Part shown: positions 1-10,629 of the stretch, piece by piece
Layout of the letters: each line of letters starts with the position of its first letter
How positions within the stretch are numbered: the first letter of the stretch is position 1
Source of the DNA: Coprinus comatus
Lineage: Eukaryota; Basidiomycota; Agaricomycetes; Agaricales; Agaricaceae
Assembly: GCA_034638255.1 (NCBI GenBank)
Contig: JAWPGT010000044.1
Coordinates: 62,001-126,000, forward strand
Length of the DNA stretch: 64,000 bases
Reading direction: 5' to 3'
Position numbers and translations under genes: made by a program
Notes under the pieces: model-generated
Seen by the model: only the letters and a program-made list of their open reading frames with translations
The model's database searches: none
Told to the model about the DNA's origin: nothing

Positions 1-132
1 GACGTGGCTGGCTTGTTGCCGCCGGTGGTGGTAGTAGCAGTAGACTTGGGACACGAGCTATTATTGAGGCGCGGCGGAGCAGTAAGTTGGGGAGGGAGTA
101 CAGAATAGACGAGAAACATACAGCTCACCTCA

Positions 133-274
133 TTAGTCTGACTCCATTCGCTCTTTCCGTCTCTCATAATCCTCTTGCCTTTCTCCATCTTTGACAGTAC
201 CCCACCCACTACCAAGATCGGTTGCGACCTTTAAAGATGGCTCTCGGCTCATTCCAAGGTTGGCGCAGAACTCC
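133..274 (-). other. possible terminal exon of an unrecognised gene
   Basis: On the minus strand an open frame runs from a plausible acceptor (AG just above position 274) to a TAA at 133-135. It would encode a charged C-terminus ending ERRKERMESD. The composition looks coding, but no family is recognised. Upstream exons would have to lie in 275-600, which is also the promoter of the gene starting at 634. It could be a spurious frame. Confidence 0.2.
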
Positions 275-633
275 CTATGAAGGGCGTATAAAGGAGGGAA
301 ATGTTGCGCGAATATGAGAGTGCGAATGCCGAGTTAGGTGGAGTGGAAGAAAGGAGAGGAACTTGGGTGATGTAAGTTGAATTCGAGAGGCAGTGAGAGT
401 TGGTCAGATAGAGTAAGTGATGTTGCAACGTGGAAGTACGTACTTTGACATTACAGCTGACAATCTTGAGAATAGTTTGTCGCTTTGCGTTGCAATGCAG
501 GTAGGGCCGCTAGAAATTGGCCACTTTTTCGCAACTTTGCGGGCAACTCCATTGTTTCCTATGTTCTCTACATTAGTAAGCAAGTCTTGAACAGACAGGT
601 GCCGCCAACACTCCCCTTTCTTCGACAACAACG
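275..633. other. intergenic, upstream of the Crinkler-like gene
   Basis: I see no convincing gene here. The last 100 bases before the ATG at 634 are the presumed promoter and 5' UTR of the plus-strand gene; no clear TATA box was recognised. Confidence 0.4.
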
Positions 634-2723
634 ATGTTTACCCATCTCAAACTCTTCTGCTGTATTGCTGAACCTCCCTACCAGACTCGATTCTCTGTGG
701 AGATTGAACGAACAGGAACAGTTGACAATCTGAAGGATGCTATGAAGAAGAAGAAGGCGAATGACCTTAAGAATATTGATGCGGACCAACTTGAACTCTG
801 GGTAGTGAGTGAGATACATAGTCCTTTTATCGAACCGCCTACGTCTGACTTCCTTCCTCCCAAAGCTGGAGAAAGCTATTCGCGTTGGTACTTTGAATTT
901 TCGGCAAGAAATCGAGACACAGGCATCTTCACCCCAACAATATGGGACGTTTATGGAACCGGAATATAAGCTTGAACACTACTTTGGTGTTGAAATACCA
1001 GAAGAGTCTGTCCATATCATTGTAAAGCTTCCAGGTTCTGGTGAGTCGAGCTTTATACGTCATCTTAAAGATAATAACCTTAGTGATGACCCAGTCTCCC
1101 TCAACCCTTTTCTCCCAGCTTTTACCAAGAAGAGGAAGCGTGAGGTCGCAGGTAGGTTTTCTGGTGCCTGGTTTAACCAAAAACTTACAATTTATAGAGG
1201 ATATAATAATCCAGCTCAGATCCAAATGGAACCTTCCAATTCACAACGATATATTACTCACCAACCTCCACGGCTATCTCGAAGGACCTCTCGATATGGA
1301 GGAGAAAGTACCGATCTCTAACTACGACTGGGAGCTTCTGTTGCAGACGGATGGAAGATTTCCTCATGAGCTATGCTTGCCAGAAGACCTTGAGAAGCTT
1401 TTTAGGAAAAGCGAAGATGAGATCGCGGATATCATGCAGACTGCACTGAAAACAGCGATTACATCAATAACTCCCGATACTGTCTCTACTGAAGATGCCT
1501 TCCACTCCTTCTGGGACGACAATATTCTAAAAATACTCCTTGCGTGTCTGGGTACTAAAGAATGGATTCGCAATAGCAATAGAGCGACGTGTACTGGGTC
1601 TTTCAGGCCTGATTTTGGCCTCTTCTTAGATAATACCTGTATTTTTCGTGGCGAAGAGAAGCGGCCCGCATATGGTGGGGTCCACCCTCGCGCGGAGCTC
1701 GTTGAAAAAACCCGATGGGTTTATGATCCAGCACCTTATGTCCTCGGTATGTAATTATTTTTACCTTGCAGGACTCTTTGTGGCTCATGTACATCCAGGT
1801 TATCATGCTGTGGGTGCAAAGGTCACCATCGTATCTATCCACCCCAACCCAGTCTCCAGCCCAAATGCACAAGTAATAGTACTGGACATTATCGATGCGG
1901 ACTTGTCGAACAGGCAGGAACGTATCAGGAATGCGACAAGAATGATAAAACTTGTCAAGGTTCTCCGTGCGCTGCAACAAATCATGAAGAAGGGAGTAGA
2001 TCTTGACATGTTCGATAACACGCGGTGAGCATCGTTGTTGTACCCAATCACCCATAAAACTCAATCCTTGCGTTAGGGAGGGTGGCAAATCAATTCAATT
2101 TATGAAATGTGGAATACGGAAGACCTATCGATTCGAAGGTCAAGATCGTGTCTCATTTCTCCAAAAAATTTATGGCTACCTTGAAGCGAAAAAGGTCCCC
2201 AACGTGGATCGTCTTGTCAAAGCTAAAATCGACCGCCACGACCTTTGTTTCGTTGAGCTTGAACCCCTAGGGATCGACTCGGGTCCGAAGTCTCCAGAAG
2301 ATGTAAAAAATGCTGTTATGTGTGTCCTTCAGGCACTGAAGGTAATGCTTTCTTACATTCTGATTGGCTTTGTTGATATGATCCCTAGGCCTTACACACT
2401 ACCGAGCCCAAAATCATTCATCGTGACATTCGTTGGCCGAATATATCATGCGAAGCAATGCAGATCCTATGATATGGTTCTTAATCGACTGGGAAGATGC
2501 AGCGTATCCCCCGGCACAAGCAGCGCGACATATGCATCATGGGACTCATGCACCACAGGTATTTCAAGATGGACATGGTACAGAAGTTGACCTCTGGGCT
2601 GTTGGCAAACTCATCACGTCGTCAAGCATAAGGAATCTTCCAGAAAACCTGATTTCCCTTGGACAGAGGATGATAGACGGTGTCATAGAAACAGCTGAGC
2701 AAGGACTTGAAGAGTTGAAATAG
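634..2723 (+). pseudogene. Crinkler-type header + PD-(D/E)XK-like + protein kinase gene, frameshifted
   Basis: Seven exons can be followed: 634-804, 866-1040, 1119-1151, 1198-1746, 1799-2024, 2077-2341 and 2389-2723. The first two encode a ubiquitin-like Crinkler header (FSVEIE, an acidic DADQLELW strand, closing motif HIIVKLP). A basic KKRKR stretch follows that could be a nuclear signal. Exon 4 carries a PD-(D/E)XK-like pair, RPDF and RGEEK. The C-terminal part is an atypical kinase of the fungal FunK1/Crinkler kind: HRDIRWPN catalytic loop, LIDWEDA in place of DFG, then GTEVDLWAVGKLI. Between the catalytic loop and LIDWEDA the frame changes: an AT run at 2441-2446 appears to carry two extra bases, and no intron can absorb the shift. 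The gene is therefore broken, or the assembly has an error. Crinklers are known as secreted or intracellular effectors with nuclease or kinase cargo; what this one does in a mushroom is unknown. Confidence 0.75.
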
Positions 2724-3315
2724 GTCAAGTCCAATCTGTATTGCAGAGAGAGGCTATCACGGAGGTGTTTTACATTATGATTATGTTAAATGAATAGTTT
2801 TCAAGTGTAAATAATATTTTTCTCAGCACAAAGCAAGGTTTGACCAGAACCATTCACATCAGACAGGTCAACGACATTGTGCCAGTGACTCTTAAAGGCA
2901 AAGTTTAACTATCAACAAATTTTCATCAATCAACCACTTATAACACAACGATGGTTTAAGACTGTCTACAATTGTCAGGATAGTGAACCTGTGCTCCTTG
3001 TATGTCACGTGTTGAAGAAACAGCCACCTATGACGTCACCAGGGACTTGACTTATAAATAACTCTCGGAGTTACCACGTAGTATTGGAGTGGTTACGAGA
3101 TCCGATTGATAGATGTCAATTTATTCGAGGGAACGCTACGAGACAACGCCTGGACGGCACCGTCACTCAGAATTGAAGTGGTGTGGTGCAAAACTCTAAA
3201 CTCTTAAATGTGTTTTTACACACGTGGGAAATAATCAAACGCTGCATATGCATAAATATCGTACATTTTACAAAACATTCGCCGAATCGTACAAAACAAT
3301 AAAAAAGACAAATAA
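2724..3315. other. intergenic, no gene seen
   Basis: This holds the 3' flank of the Crinkler-like gene and that of the convergent DUF6534 gene. A TATAAATA motif near 3053 sits in a stretch that reads like a promoter or LTR fragment, but no terminal repeats or target duplication were found. Confidence 0.4.
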
Positions 3316-4943
3316 CTAGATTTCTTTACCCACTTCCACGTCTGTACTTTGTGTTGTAAAGAGTGACTTGTGATGATTCTTCCCATCATGTTCATGATGG
3401 AACATATCCTTAACTTCAGCTGTCTGTGTTTGTGATGAAGATTAAAAAATTGTTGATAAAAAAGAAAAGTCTTCCTTACATTGATTTGATCGATTGACTC
3501 CGAAAATGCGAGACCCTGTCCAGTTGTTTGTTCTGTTGTTGATGCTCTACGCCCTCCCTTTAAGTTCTGGAGATGGTGGATGCCAGCGAGTCGACTATTG
3601 GCAGACATTTCATTTGCAACACGAAGGTCATGTCGGGAGTTCAAGGTCCACATCATGGATATTGCGTATAATTTAGGCAAAGCCATGTTGAATGCCGAAG
3701 AAAGAAGACGATCGTCTCCAGTCCAAACTTGCGAGAAAACGAGATTGAACATGGCGCTAGAATTTTATATGTGAGTTCAAAAATAATCTTGCAAAAAGAA
3801 AACCAATAATAGCCTACTCACAATACGGCGGCGGGTGCGGCAGATAACCAAGTGAGCCAGATCAAAGAGGTCAAAAGGCTAACCGTTCTACAAATAAGGT
3901 CAATATGGTCCAAAACGAATGATATCTAATGTCACTCACTGAGGAAGAACCTCTCTCTTGTTCTTGAGGAGGAAGTAAGTCATGGTTGCAGACATGCACA
4001 TGTCTCCAGCTATTATTTAAACATTTAAATTATGTACTTAGTCATGAAAAGTATTGCAAACATACCAAACACAGCGCTAAAGTGAGCGGCAACTAGGGGA
4101 CAATTAATAATATCACGTGCAAAAATAGCATAAAAACGTACACCAAGGTGCCATTAGGGGTGTTGCTTCAACACCCACCGTAATGTAGTAAGTCTGATGT
4201 CATTAGAAGGCTAGTATAAGCATCGCTGATGTAGTAAGTTACGTACTGCAACACACATCGCCGCGTATGCAAATGCGAGGATACAGGCGACCGGTAGGAC
4301 CACGAACCAATTTCGGTTGGAGATATGGAATAACCGTCGACATAAAAACGCTTGGACATAAATACCCATAGTAGCAACCTTTAGAAGTTGATTGTGAGCC
4401 ATGATAGTTAGTATCGTGTGAAGGTCGTAACTCACCATCAGTGGATTTCCCGTCTGCCACCATGCTGTGTAACTGAGGGCGATAGCTCCTTCGAGGTCCG
4501 TGAAATATTCGATGAATTGGATCCAAACCAAAGCACTAAAAGTTAAATATTTAGAAACAAAAACATCTGACAGAGGGGTTGGCATACAAAGTTTGGATAG
4601 ACTTCAAACAAGTCATTAGAGCCAAGATTATAACGACAACTTTGAGCCCCCATTGATCATAGTGATGTCGAGTAGCGTATCTCGCGAACTAGTAAATGAT
4701 AGGTGTTTGTTAATAGTCATTGAGGAGGAGGAATGAGACTCAAACCTGACAAAACAATACGCCTTGCAATAAAACATCGAGGAAACCACCAGCCAACTAT
4801 TTCCGAACAACACGGACCAAAGGTTAACAATAGAACCGGATGGATGTGATATGCCATGAGCGGTGCCTTCGTAGCAATTGAAGCAATACACCTACCCATG
4901 GACCAAGCAGCCACTGTGCTCTCTCGAGCTCTTCAGGAGTCAT
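3316..4943 (-). CDS. DUF6534-type seven-helix membrane protein
   Basis: The gene has many short exons. The ATG is at 4943; exon 1 is 4943-4896 (MTPEELERAQWLLGPW), exon 2 is 4796-4746 (LAGGFLDVLLQGVLFCQ), followed by 4688-4588, 4535-4436, 4378 onward and later exons, ending at the TAG 3316-3318. Family signatures are visible in order: the first helix GFLDVLLQGVLFCQ, WIQFIEYFTDLEG, GIYVQAFLCRRLF, AAHFSAVFAGDM, and the C-terminal KLYAISMMWTLNSRHDLR, which defines the DUF6534 end. The tail is hydrophilic (EVKDMFHHEHDG). These proteins are abundant in Agaricomycetes, are predicted to have seven helices and lack an assigned function. The last intron was chosen (donor GTAAGG, acceptor CACAG) because it gives an open tail; reading through would instead end at 3216. 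Confidence 0.8.
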
Positions 4944-5956
4944 TTCTGGAGAAACAGGGAAGAGACGGAGAGTGAAATTCATGTGAGTCTAAATAAGTTC
5001 CCAGGCGCGCCACTGCCTCGATTCGCGAGATCAAATTTAAACTCCATCATCACTCGGCTGTCACATCATATCAATAACATTCAGAACTTCTCACTAAGTA
5101 GTTTTTGTAACCTTCGAGTAACCTCCAAAATATTCATGCGTGGATTGGTTCCGAAAGATACCGAGAAAGTCCACGCTTGAACCAAGCCAATCGAAAGCCA
5201 ACAAGCCAACTGTACAACACTTTTTCTTTCTAAGGGTGAGTGACTGAAGGGTGATGTTTTTTAAGGGTTTAAAATTCTCATTTTCTGATTGTAACAAGAT
5301 AAAACGCAGCCCTGCATGTTCTCGGCGCAGTCAAGGTACTGAGGTCCTTTCCTAGTATATATAGGTCCGATATCCCTTATTTCCCTACACATCCCTCTTT
5401 CTCATAAGCTATTTGGAAGCAAACCGTGGTTCATTACTACCCAGTATACATACAAATTTGTTATTGGTTTGCGTTAGTTTTGTCGCAAGAATGTTTTAAA
5501 AAAAGCTGAAACTGAGTCGATTCAACGGTAAGTAACAATAACTTGACCCTGTCTTCTTATTTTTATAACATTTCCTTTTCACAGCTGTTGAAACGTCTAG
5601 TGCTATCATATGAGCGTTGAGAGTTAAACAATAAGCTATATATGTATACTAATCAAGCTAATGCATAGCACATGCTATATATCGCTGAGTTAAATGGATA
5701 GATGATGGGTTGTTCTAGTTGTTCAACTACTGAAACGTGGCCATAAACCATTAATAGCCGTGCCCAGGTCACGATGCACGGTCGTATTTGGTCAAATATG
5801 TTCTCAAGCTGTGGCGCAAATACTCCTTTATCACACGTCATTTTCAGTGGTTCTAGGAGAAGTCGGAAATCCATCTGCTTCGATTTGATGGTGTGAAGAT
5901 GCGGTAAACGCCGGCAATAATATCATAACAAACATATCTATCATATGTATATCATA
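4944..5956. other. intergenic, no gene seen
   Basis: This is the upstream region of the DUF6534 gene, then AT-rich sequence. A minus-strand open frame of 73 codons at 5653-5874 has no recognisable motif and was not called. The right edge (5933-5956) is the TATCATA/TGTATATCATA tandem repeat into which the Helitron-like element inserted. Confidence 0.4.
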
Positions 5957-5967
5957 CTAGCGGTGCA

Positions 5968-5984
5968 CCCGTGCTACGCACGGG
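5968..5984 (-). other. Helitron 3' terminal hairpin
   Basis: CCCGTGC and GCACGGG form a perfect 7-bp stem around a 3-nt loop. The stem lies 7 nt inside the CTAG end of the minus-strand element. Helitron transposases use such a hairpin as the replication stop signal. Confidence 0.75.
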
Positions 5985-6493
5985 CTAGGGTCAATGAATT
6001 GTCAAAATCCCCATAGGATGTATGTATATGACCTGGGGCTAATTCTGTCATGCACATGATGGTATGTTAAGCCCGTGTCTAGTGAGTTTTGAGTAGGGAT
6101 TAAAACAGAATGATTTGCTAATATTGAGTTGTTGACAGTAAGTTCTGCATCTATTCTGTTGAAGTCCTAAGCAAGTGGAACAGCTCCAGGATCCAGATGA
6201 AAGTAGATTCTCTAGATGGATGGACTACATATTTGGTATTTAACATTCGACGCCACTGTTTCTTTTTGCGTTAGAACATGATGCCGTTCAACGTCATCAT
6301 GTACCCATTATTCACGTAAAATTACCGTTTTAAATGTTATCGTGTCCGCTTCTCTACTTGTTCTCCACACAAAATGACCTTCCGGCTAATCATCTTTCAT
6401 GATTGGCTTGACACTAAAATGTGTATGGTATTTTTTGAGGATTTTGATGTTTGTCTTTGACGTTTGTCTCGTGAGGAGAAGCCTTTGTCTTTT

Positions 6494-7478
6494 GTATAAT
6501 AGATGGTACGAAATTAATTTCCAGGCAACCTAATATACAAACGAATCTGCTTTTATCAACCTAATCTATGATTGTGGCTCATCGACGATATTTTTCAAAA
6601 GCTTCGAGGTGGCTAGAAGCAACCAAGTTATTCTCTCCAACCAATCATGTCTCTCAATACGCTAGAAAAGGGCAAGTAACTTTCGACAGCCAATCGCGGA
6701 ACTCAGTTGTCTCTGTGGGAGAAAAGCCTTGTCTTTTGTATAATAGATGGTACGAAATTAATTTCCAGGCAACCTAATATACAAACGAATCTTCTTTTAT
6801 CAACCTAATCTATGATTGTGGCTCATCGACGATATTTTTCAAAAGCTTCGAGGTGGCTAGAAGCAACCAAGTTATTCTCTCCAACCAATCATGTCTCTCA
6901 ATACGCTAGAAAAGGGCAAGTAACTTTCGACAGCCAATCGCGGAACTCAGTTGTCTCTGTGGGAGAAAAGCCTTGTCTTTTGTATAATAGATGGTACGAA
7001 ATTAATTTCCAGGCAACCTAATATACAAACGAATCTTCTTTTATCAACCTAATCTATGATTGTGGCTCATCGACGATATTTTTCAAAAGCTTCGAGGTGG
7101 CTAGAAGCAACCAAGTTATTCTCTCCAACCAATCATGTCTCTCAATACGCTAGAAAAGGGCAAGTAACTTTCGACAGCCAATCGCGGAACTCAGTTGTCT
7201 CTGTGGGAGAAAAGCCTTGTCTTTTGTATAATAGATGGTACGAAATTAATTTCCAGGCAACCTAATATACAAACGAATCTTCTTTTATCAACCTAATCTA
7301 TGATTGTGGCTCATCGACGATATTTTTCAAAAGCTTCGAGGTGGCTAGAAGCAACCAAGTTATTCTCTCCAACCAATCATGTCTCTCAATACGCTAGAAA
7401 AGGGCAAGTAACTTTCGACAGCCAATCGCGGAACTCAGTTGTCTCCCTGGGAAAAGACACTGTCTTTTGTATAATAGA
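6494..7478. repeat. four 244-bp tandem repeats inside the Helitron
   Basis: Four almost identical units start at 6494, 6738, 6982 and 7226, with a partial match running into the right end. Each contains the same fortuitous 69-codon plus-strand frame, which is not a gene. Only isolated differences were seen (for example AATCTGC in unit 1 against AATCTTC in the others), so the array is young. Every unit boundary contains the reverse complement of the element's own 5' terminus, TCTATTATACAAAAGACA, so the array looks like stacked 5' ends. Confidence 0.9.
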
Positions 7479-8044
7479 TGTATATCATACCTATTAAAAC
7501 AAGTGGGACCACCGACGGGTTCCACGTTTTTTGAAGAAGACTCGATCATTGATCATGTGTCTGAACGTATGTACAAGTACCTCGATCAATAAGCACTATG
7601 AATAAACTCAAAATTCGCCCGTCACCGAACAAGAGCGGTCTTGATGAAAATGAATGAATTTCCGAGTTCGAATGTGTCAGTTCAATCCAATCAGCAACAA
7701 ATCAACATCGTTGCATGATAGTATCATCACGTATTGTTCCCCGTGCATGGATAAATCTTCAGGGAGCACGGCTTAGGGTTCATTGAGTGCTTCTTCGCTG
7801 TGGTCAAGGAGATGAGTGTAGGTATATAAAAGTATAGGTCTTGGCGATTCGGATATTCCTGAAATTTTGGGATACTAGTGACAAGAGAAAAGGACCCTTC
7901 TATCCAATCGCTTCATTTCAGCCACACGTCAACTTCACTTTTTGCCCTTCGAGCCCGACGGTCTGTGAATCTTTCGAGACTCTGACGCTAGTCATAAAGA
8001 CTCCTCGGTCATACAGCATCATTCCCTCAAAATCACTCTGGTAC

Positions 8045-8077
<33 letters not shown>

Positions 8078-8325
8078 CTTCCTAGTGCAAAATAGCACTG
8101 CCAGTGGGCATATTATATATAGGTATGAGTGTAAAGTACGCCCGTTATAGTGAGGGTCAACTCAGTTGGGCCCCAGGTATCATACGGAGAATCTTTATCA
8201 TTCTTCACTTAAGCTCAGCTGTCAGCTGTAGCGGTTGCGGTGATTGACTTCAACGAGAGAGCATGAATATATTCAAGGTACTCTCAAGATTTGACTACTA
8301 CATTCCCGTCAATTGTTCTCAACTT
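7479..8325. other. intergenic, no gene seen
   Basis: Nothing coding is supported. A 68-codon plus-strand frame at 7841-8047 ends next to the poly-T tract and has no family motif. Confidence 0.4.
8048..8077. repeat. poly-T tract (30 T)
   Basis: An uninterrupted run of 30 T residues. It could be the poly-A tail of an old minus-strand retroposed copy, but no retroelement body was recognised beside it. Confidence 0.9.
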
Positions 8326-9337
8326 TCAAGGACAGAAAGTAACAGTGTAGTCGGCCTGGGAGCTTGAAGGACAAGTTATAAGAGATGTACCAGAGGATTC
8401 GTCATAAGCGTAAGCATATGACCTGGGACAGGCACTCTTGAAATAACTATAATATGCAACAGCGGAGGGGGGACAAGTGGCGGGTGTGGAATGTGTTCCA
8501 GTACAACAATTAGCAGAGTCCTCTGTTCCAATATAAATAGCAAAATCAAATCAGTTATATATCATTGTTTTTTGATCAAATAACACTTGGAATAGATGGG
8601 GAAACATACCTGGAGTACCATCTATGTTGGCAAGACATGCAGATTTGCATCCTGCTATTTGACCAGAACCATCAAATGGGCCTTGCAACGCAGAAGGGCA
8701 ATTTGGTAACAAGTCAACTGGACACTCAGCAATGGGGCATCCCTTAGTATTGGTGATCCTCACAGGGAGGTTAAAACCATCCACCAAAGATACTGTTTAA
8801 ATTAAATCAGACGAATGAGCCAACGTAGAATTCTACTTTACCATCAGTGAAGTCGCTTCCACTACCATCAAAAGTGAACTCAGCAAGTGTAGCAGGACCC
8901 GAGCCAGTACTAGTACACAGAAGACCATCATTACATCCGCCAGTTACACAAGATTGAGGTCCTGGGCTACTTGAGAAATTACAGCCTGTCCTTCCCCAGA
9001 TACGACCAGCTCTCCAGTTGTCGGGAACAGTGAAACTGGTACTGGACCCAGCAGGAGCTTCCCATCCCGTAGCTTGGGATGGAGCAGCTCCAACATTAGG
9101 ATCCGTGAAAAGCTGACCATCAAAATCCTATTAAGATATTGATAATATTATTCCAGGGAAGTAACACTCACACCAGGCCTAAATATGTCAGTATATATCA
9201 GAAAATCTCATTTGTGTAGAGTGCGGGGTTCAAGCGACGTACCAAATAGTGTATGAACAAGCATTGCGTACTGTGATGGTACGTGCTACGACACTGGACA
9301 CACCCATCGCCAAAGCAGAGACAAGAGAGTACTTCAT
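8326..9337 (-). CDS. secreted thaumatin-like protein (PR-5 / GH152 type)
   Basis: Five exons sum to 768 nt (255 residues): 9337-9243, 9178-9172, 9127-8842, 8792-8610 and 8522-8326. The start MKYSLVSALAMGVSSVVA is a typical signal peptide, followed by RTITVRNACSYTIWPG. Thaumatin features are plain: a many-cysteine fold, NWRAGRIWGRTGCNF, LAEFTFDGSGSDF, the acidic-cleft residues, SANCCTGTH, CPRSYAYAYDE and the end TVTFCP. The second exon is only 7 nt (9172-9178). It is needed to keep the frame between the Trp codon and DFDGQLFTDPNV and is flanked by good splice signals. Fungal thaumatin-like proteins bind or cleave beta-1,3-glucan in the cell wall; the cleft suggests, but does not prove, activity here. 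Confidence 0.9.
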
Positions 9338-10629
9338 AGCTATTAGATGTGTTCCTGTAAGGGTTTCTGCTAGGGTTTCCTTGGGACAAGACGACCCGAG
9401 TCCTTTTATATCTTTTCAGAGCAGCACGTTACTACGGTTTGTATCATAGGTCATGATTACCCGTTAGGTCCTTGTGATTCGGCCGCTCTTGAGGGAAGTA
9501 TATAGTTTGATATGGAGACTGAGCCTGTATTCAATCACCAAAAAAGAAGAAACTATTGAGCACTGCAGTGCCGATATCAATAACGACATACTCTATATAT
9601 ATTGAATGTGACATGTGCTACCTCAATGAATGTAAGCGAGAGAAAAGACAATGTTATACTTCTACAACTTGTTGTGCTGTTCAGCTCCGTTTGGATATAC
9701 CTGCAGTGCGTAGTTGAAGGATGGATCGCCTTTGAGTTAACCATAGTTAAAAGGGGTCTCTGAACTATCGGGTCACCAGACCCTAGCCCCAAGTTATCAT
9801 TAGTATCCAGCGGCGAAAAACCGAGTGCATCCTCCTCATCCTAGGTTTGTCCCAGATAGAGACCATCGTCCAGTCTAGGTCTCCATGTGAAACGCCCACG
9901 AGTCACCCAGTAGTAATATCCTTGTTTGATCTAGGCTTTTCAATAGTTGCGGAACGGCTAACTAACGACACATGGTCTAGCATAATACAACAACTTATCT
10001 TGTATTCGGGAAGTCACTCCAGAGAATGGACAAAATGTGTGACAGTCTTTCCGACTTCAGTCCGAAAGGACCTTCCGTATCTGCGATCCTAAGAGTTAGG
10101 ACTCGTATGTTAATATTTCCTTGAGGGCCTCAGTACCTTTATCCAGATGGAGAATAAGAAGGATGGATTCTCCTTGCTTTTATGGTGGTGGTCTTCCAAA
10201 TGTAGCGGATGGAAATTTCAAATTCTGCGCTGATGGTGTACATGTATATGCATTTGGATTACTTATTAAATCTACGTACTTACATAGGGGAGTTTGCAAA
10301 AAAATCCACACCAATCTTTAACCGTTTCGCCAACCCCTGACTCATTCAGAGTACCTAGGTACATAGCACATTCAGGAGAACGAAAACCCGGGGGAAAAGA
10401 TCGCCGTGTCTATTGGCGTTCCACAAATTCGAATATATCTACCTTTACACTTTCAGAAGAGTACACCCCCACATGGTTCTGATCAAACCTGATGAAGGTA
10501 TAGATATATGGACTATAGTAACTTGCACATTTACGCAGTCCAAAAACAGGCTCGGCACTTCAAATTCGATCATTGTGGGCGCATTTATTTTGCGTACAAA
10601 AAAAATACAATTTTCATGCATTTCAAAGT
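9338..10629. other. intergenic, no gene seen
   Basis: This is the promoter side of the thaumatin-like gene and the 3' flank of the next DUF6534 gene. Short open frames at 9847-10092, 10121-10321 and 10413-10679 show no family motif and overlap on both strands, so none was called. Confidence 0.4.

Larger units (their letters stand above)
5957..7478 (-). mobile_element. non-autonomous Helitron-like element, 1522 bp
   Basis: Read on the minus strand, the element starts TCTATTATAC (right end, 7478) and ends with a 7-bp GC-rich hairpin followed by TGCACCGCTAG (left end, 5957). These are the Helitron hallmarks: 5' TC, a subterminal 3' hairpin and a CTRR end. The host base before it is A and after it is T, as Helitrons require, and there is no target-site duplication beyond what the site already held. 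The flanks join to give TGTATATCATA twice in tandem, so the empty site would be a simple 11-bp repeat. No Rep/helicase coding sequence is present, so it must be mobilised by another copy. Much of the interior is a 244-bp tandem array. Confidence 0.75.

Noticed and set aside
2975..3200. LTR-like stretch with TATAAATA
   Set aside because: No second copy, no clear TG..CA ends and no target duplication could be found.
3494..3676. Plus-strand frame with a leader-like start
   Set aside because: It is antisense to the conserved C-terminal exon of the DUF6534 gene.
6568..7497. Four identical 69-codon frames
   Set aside because: They are the same chance frame repeated by the 244-bp tandem array; no motif, and the last copy differs only where the array ends.
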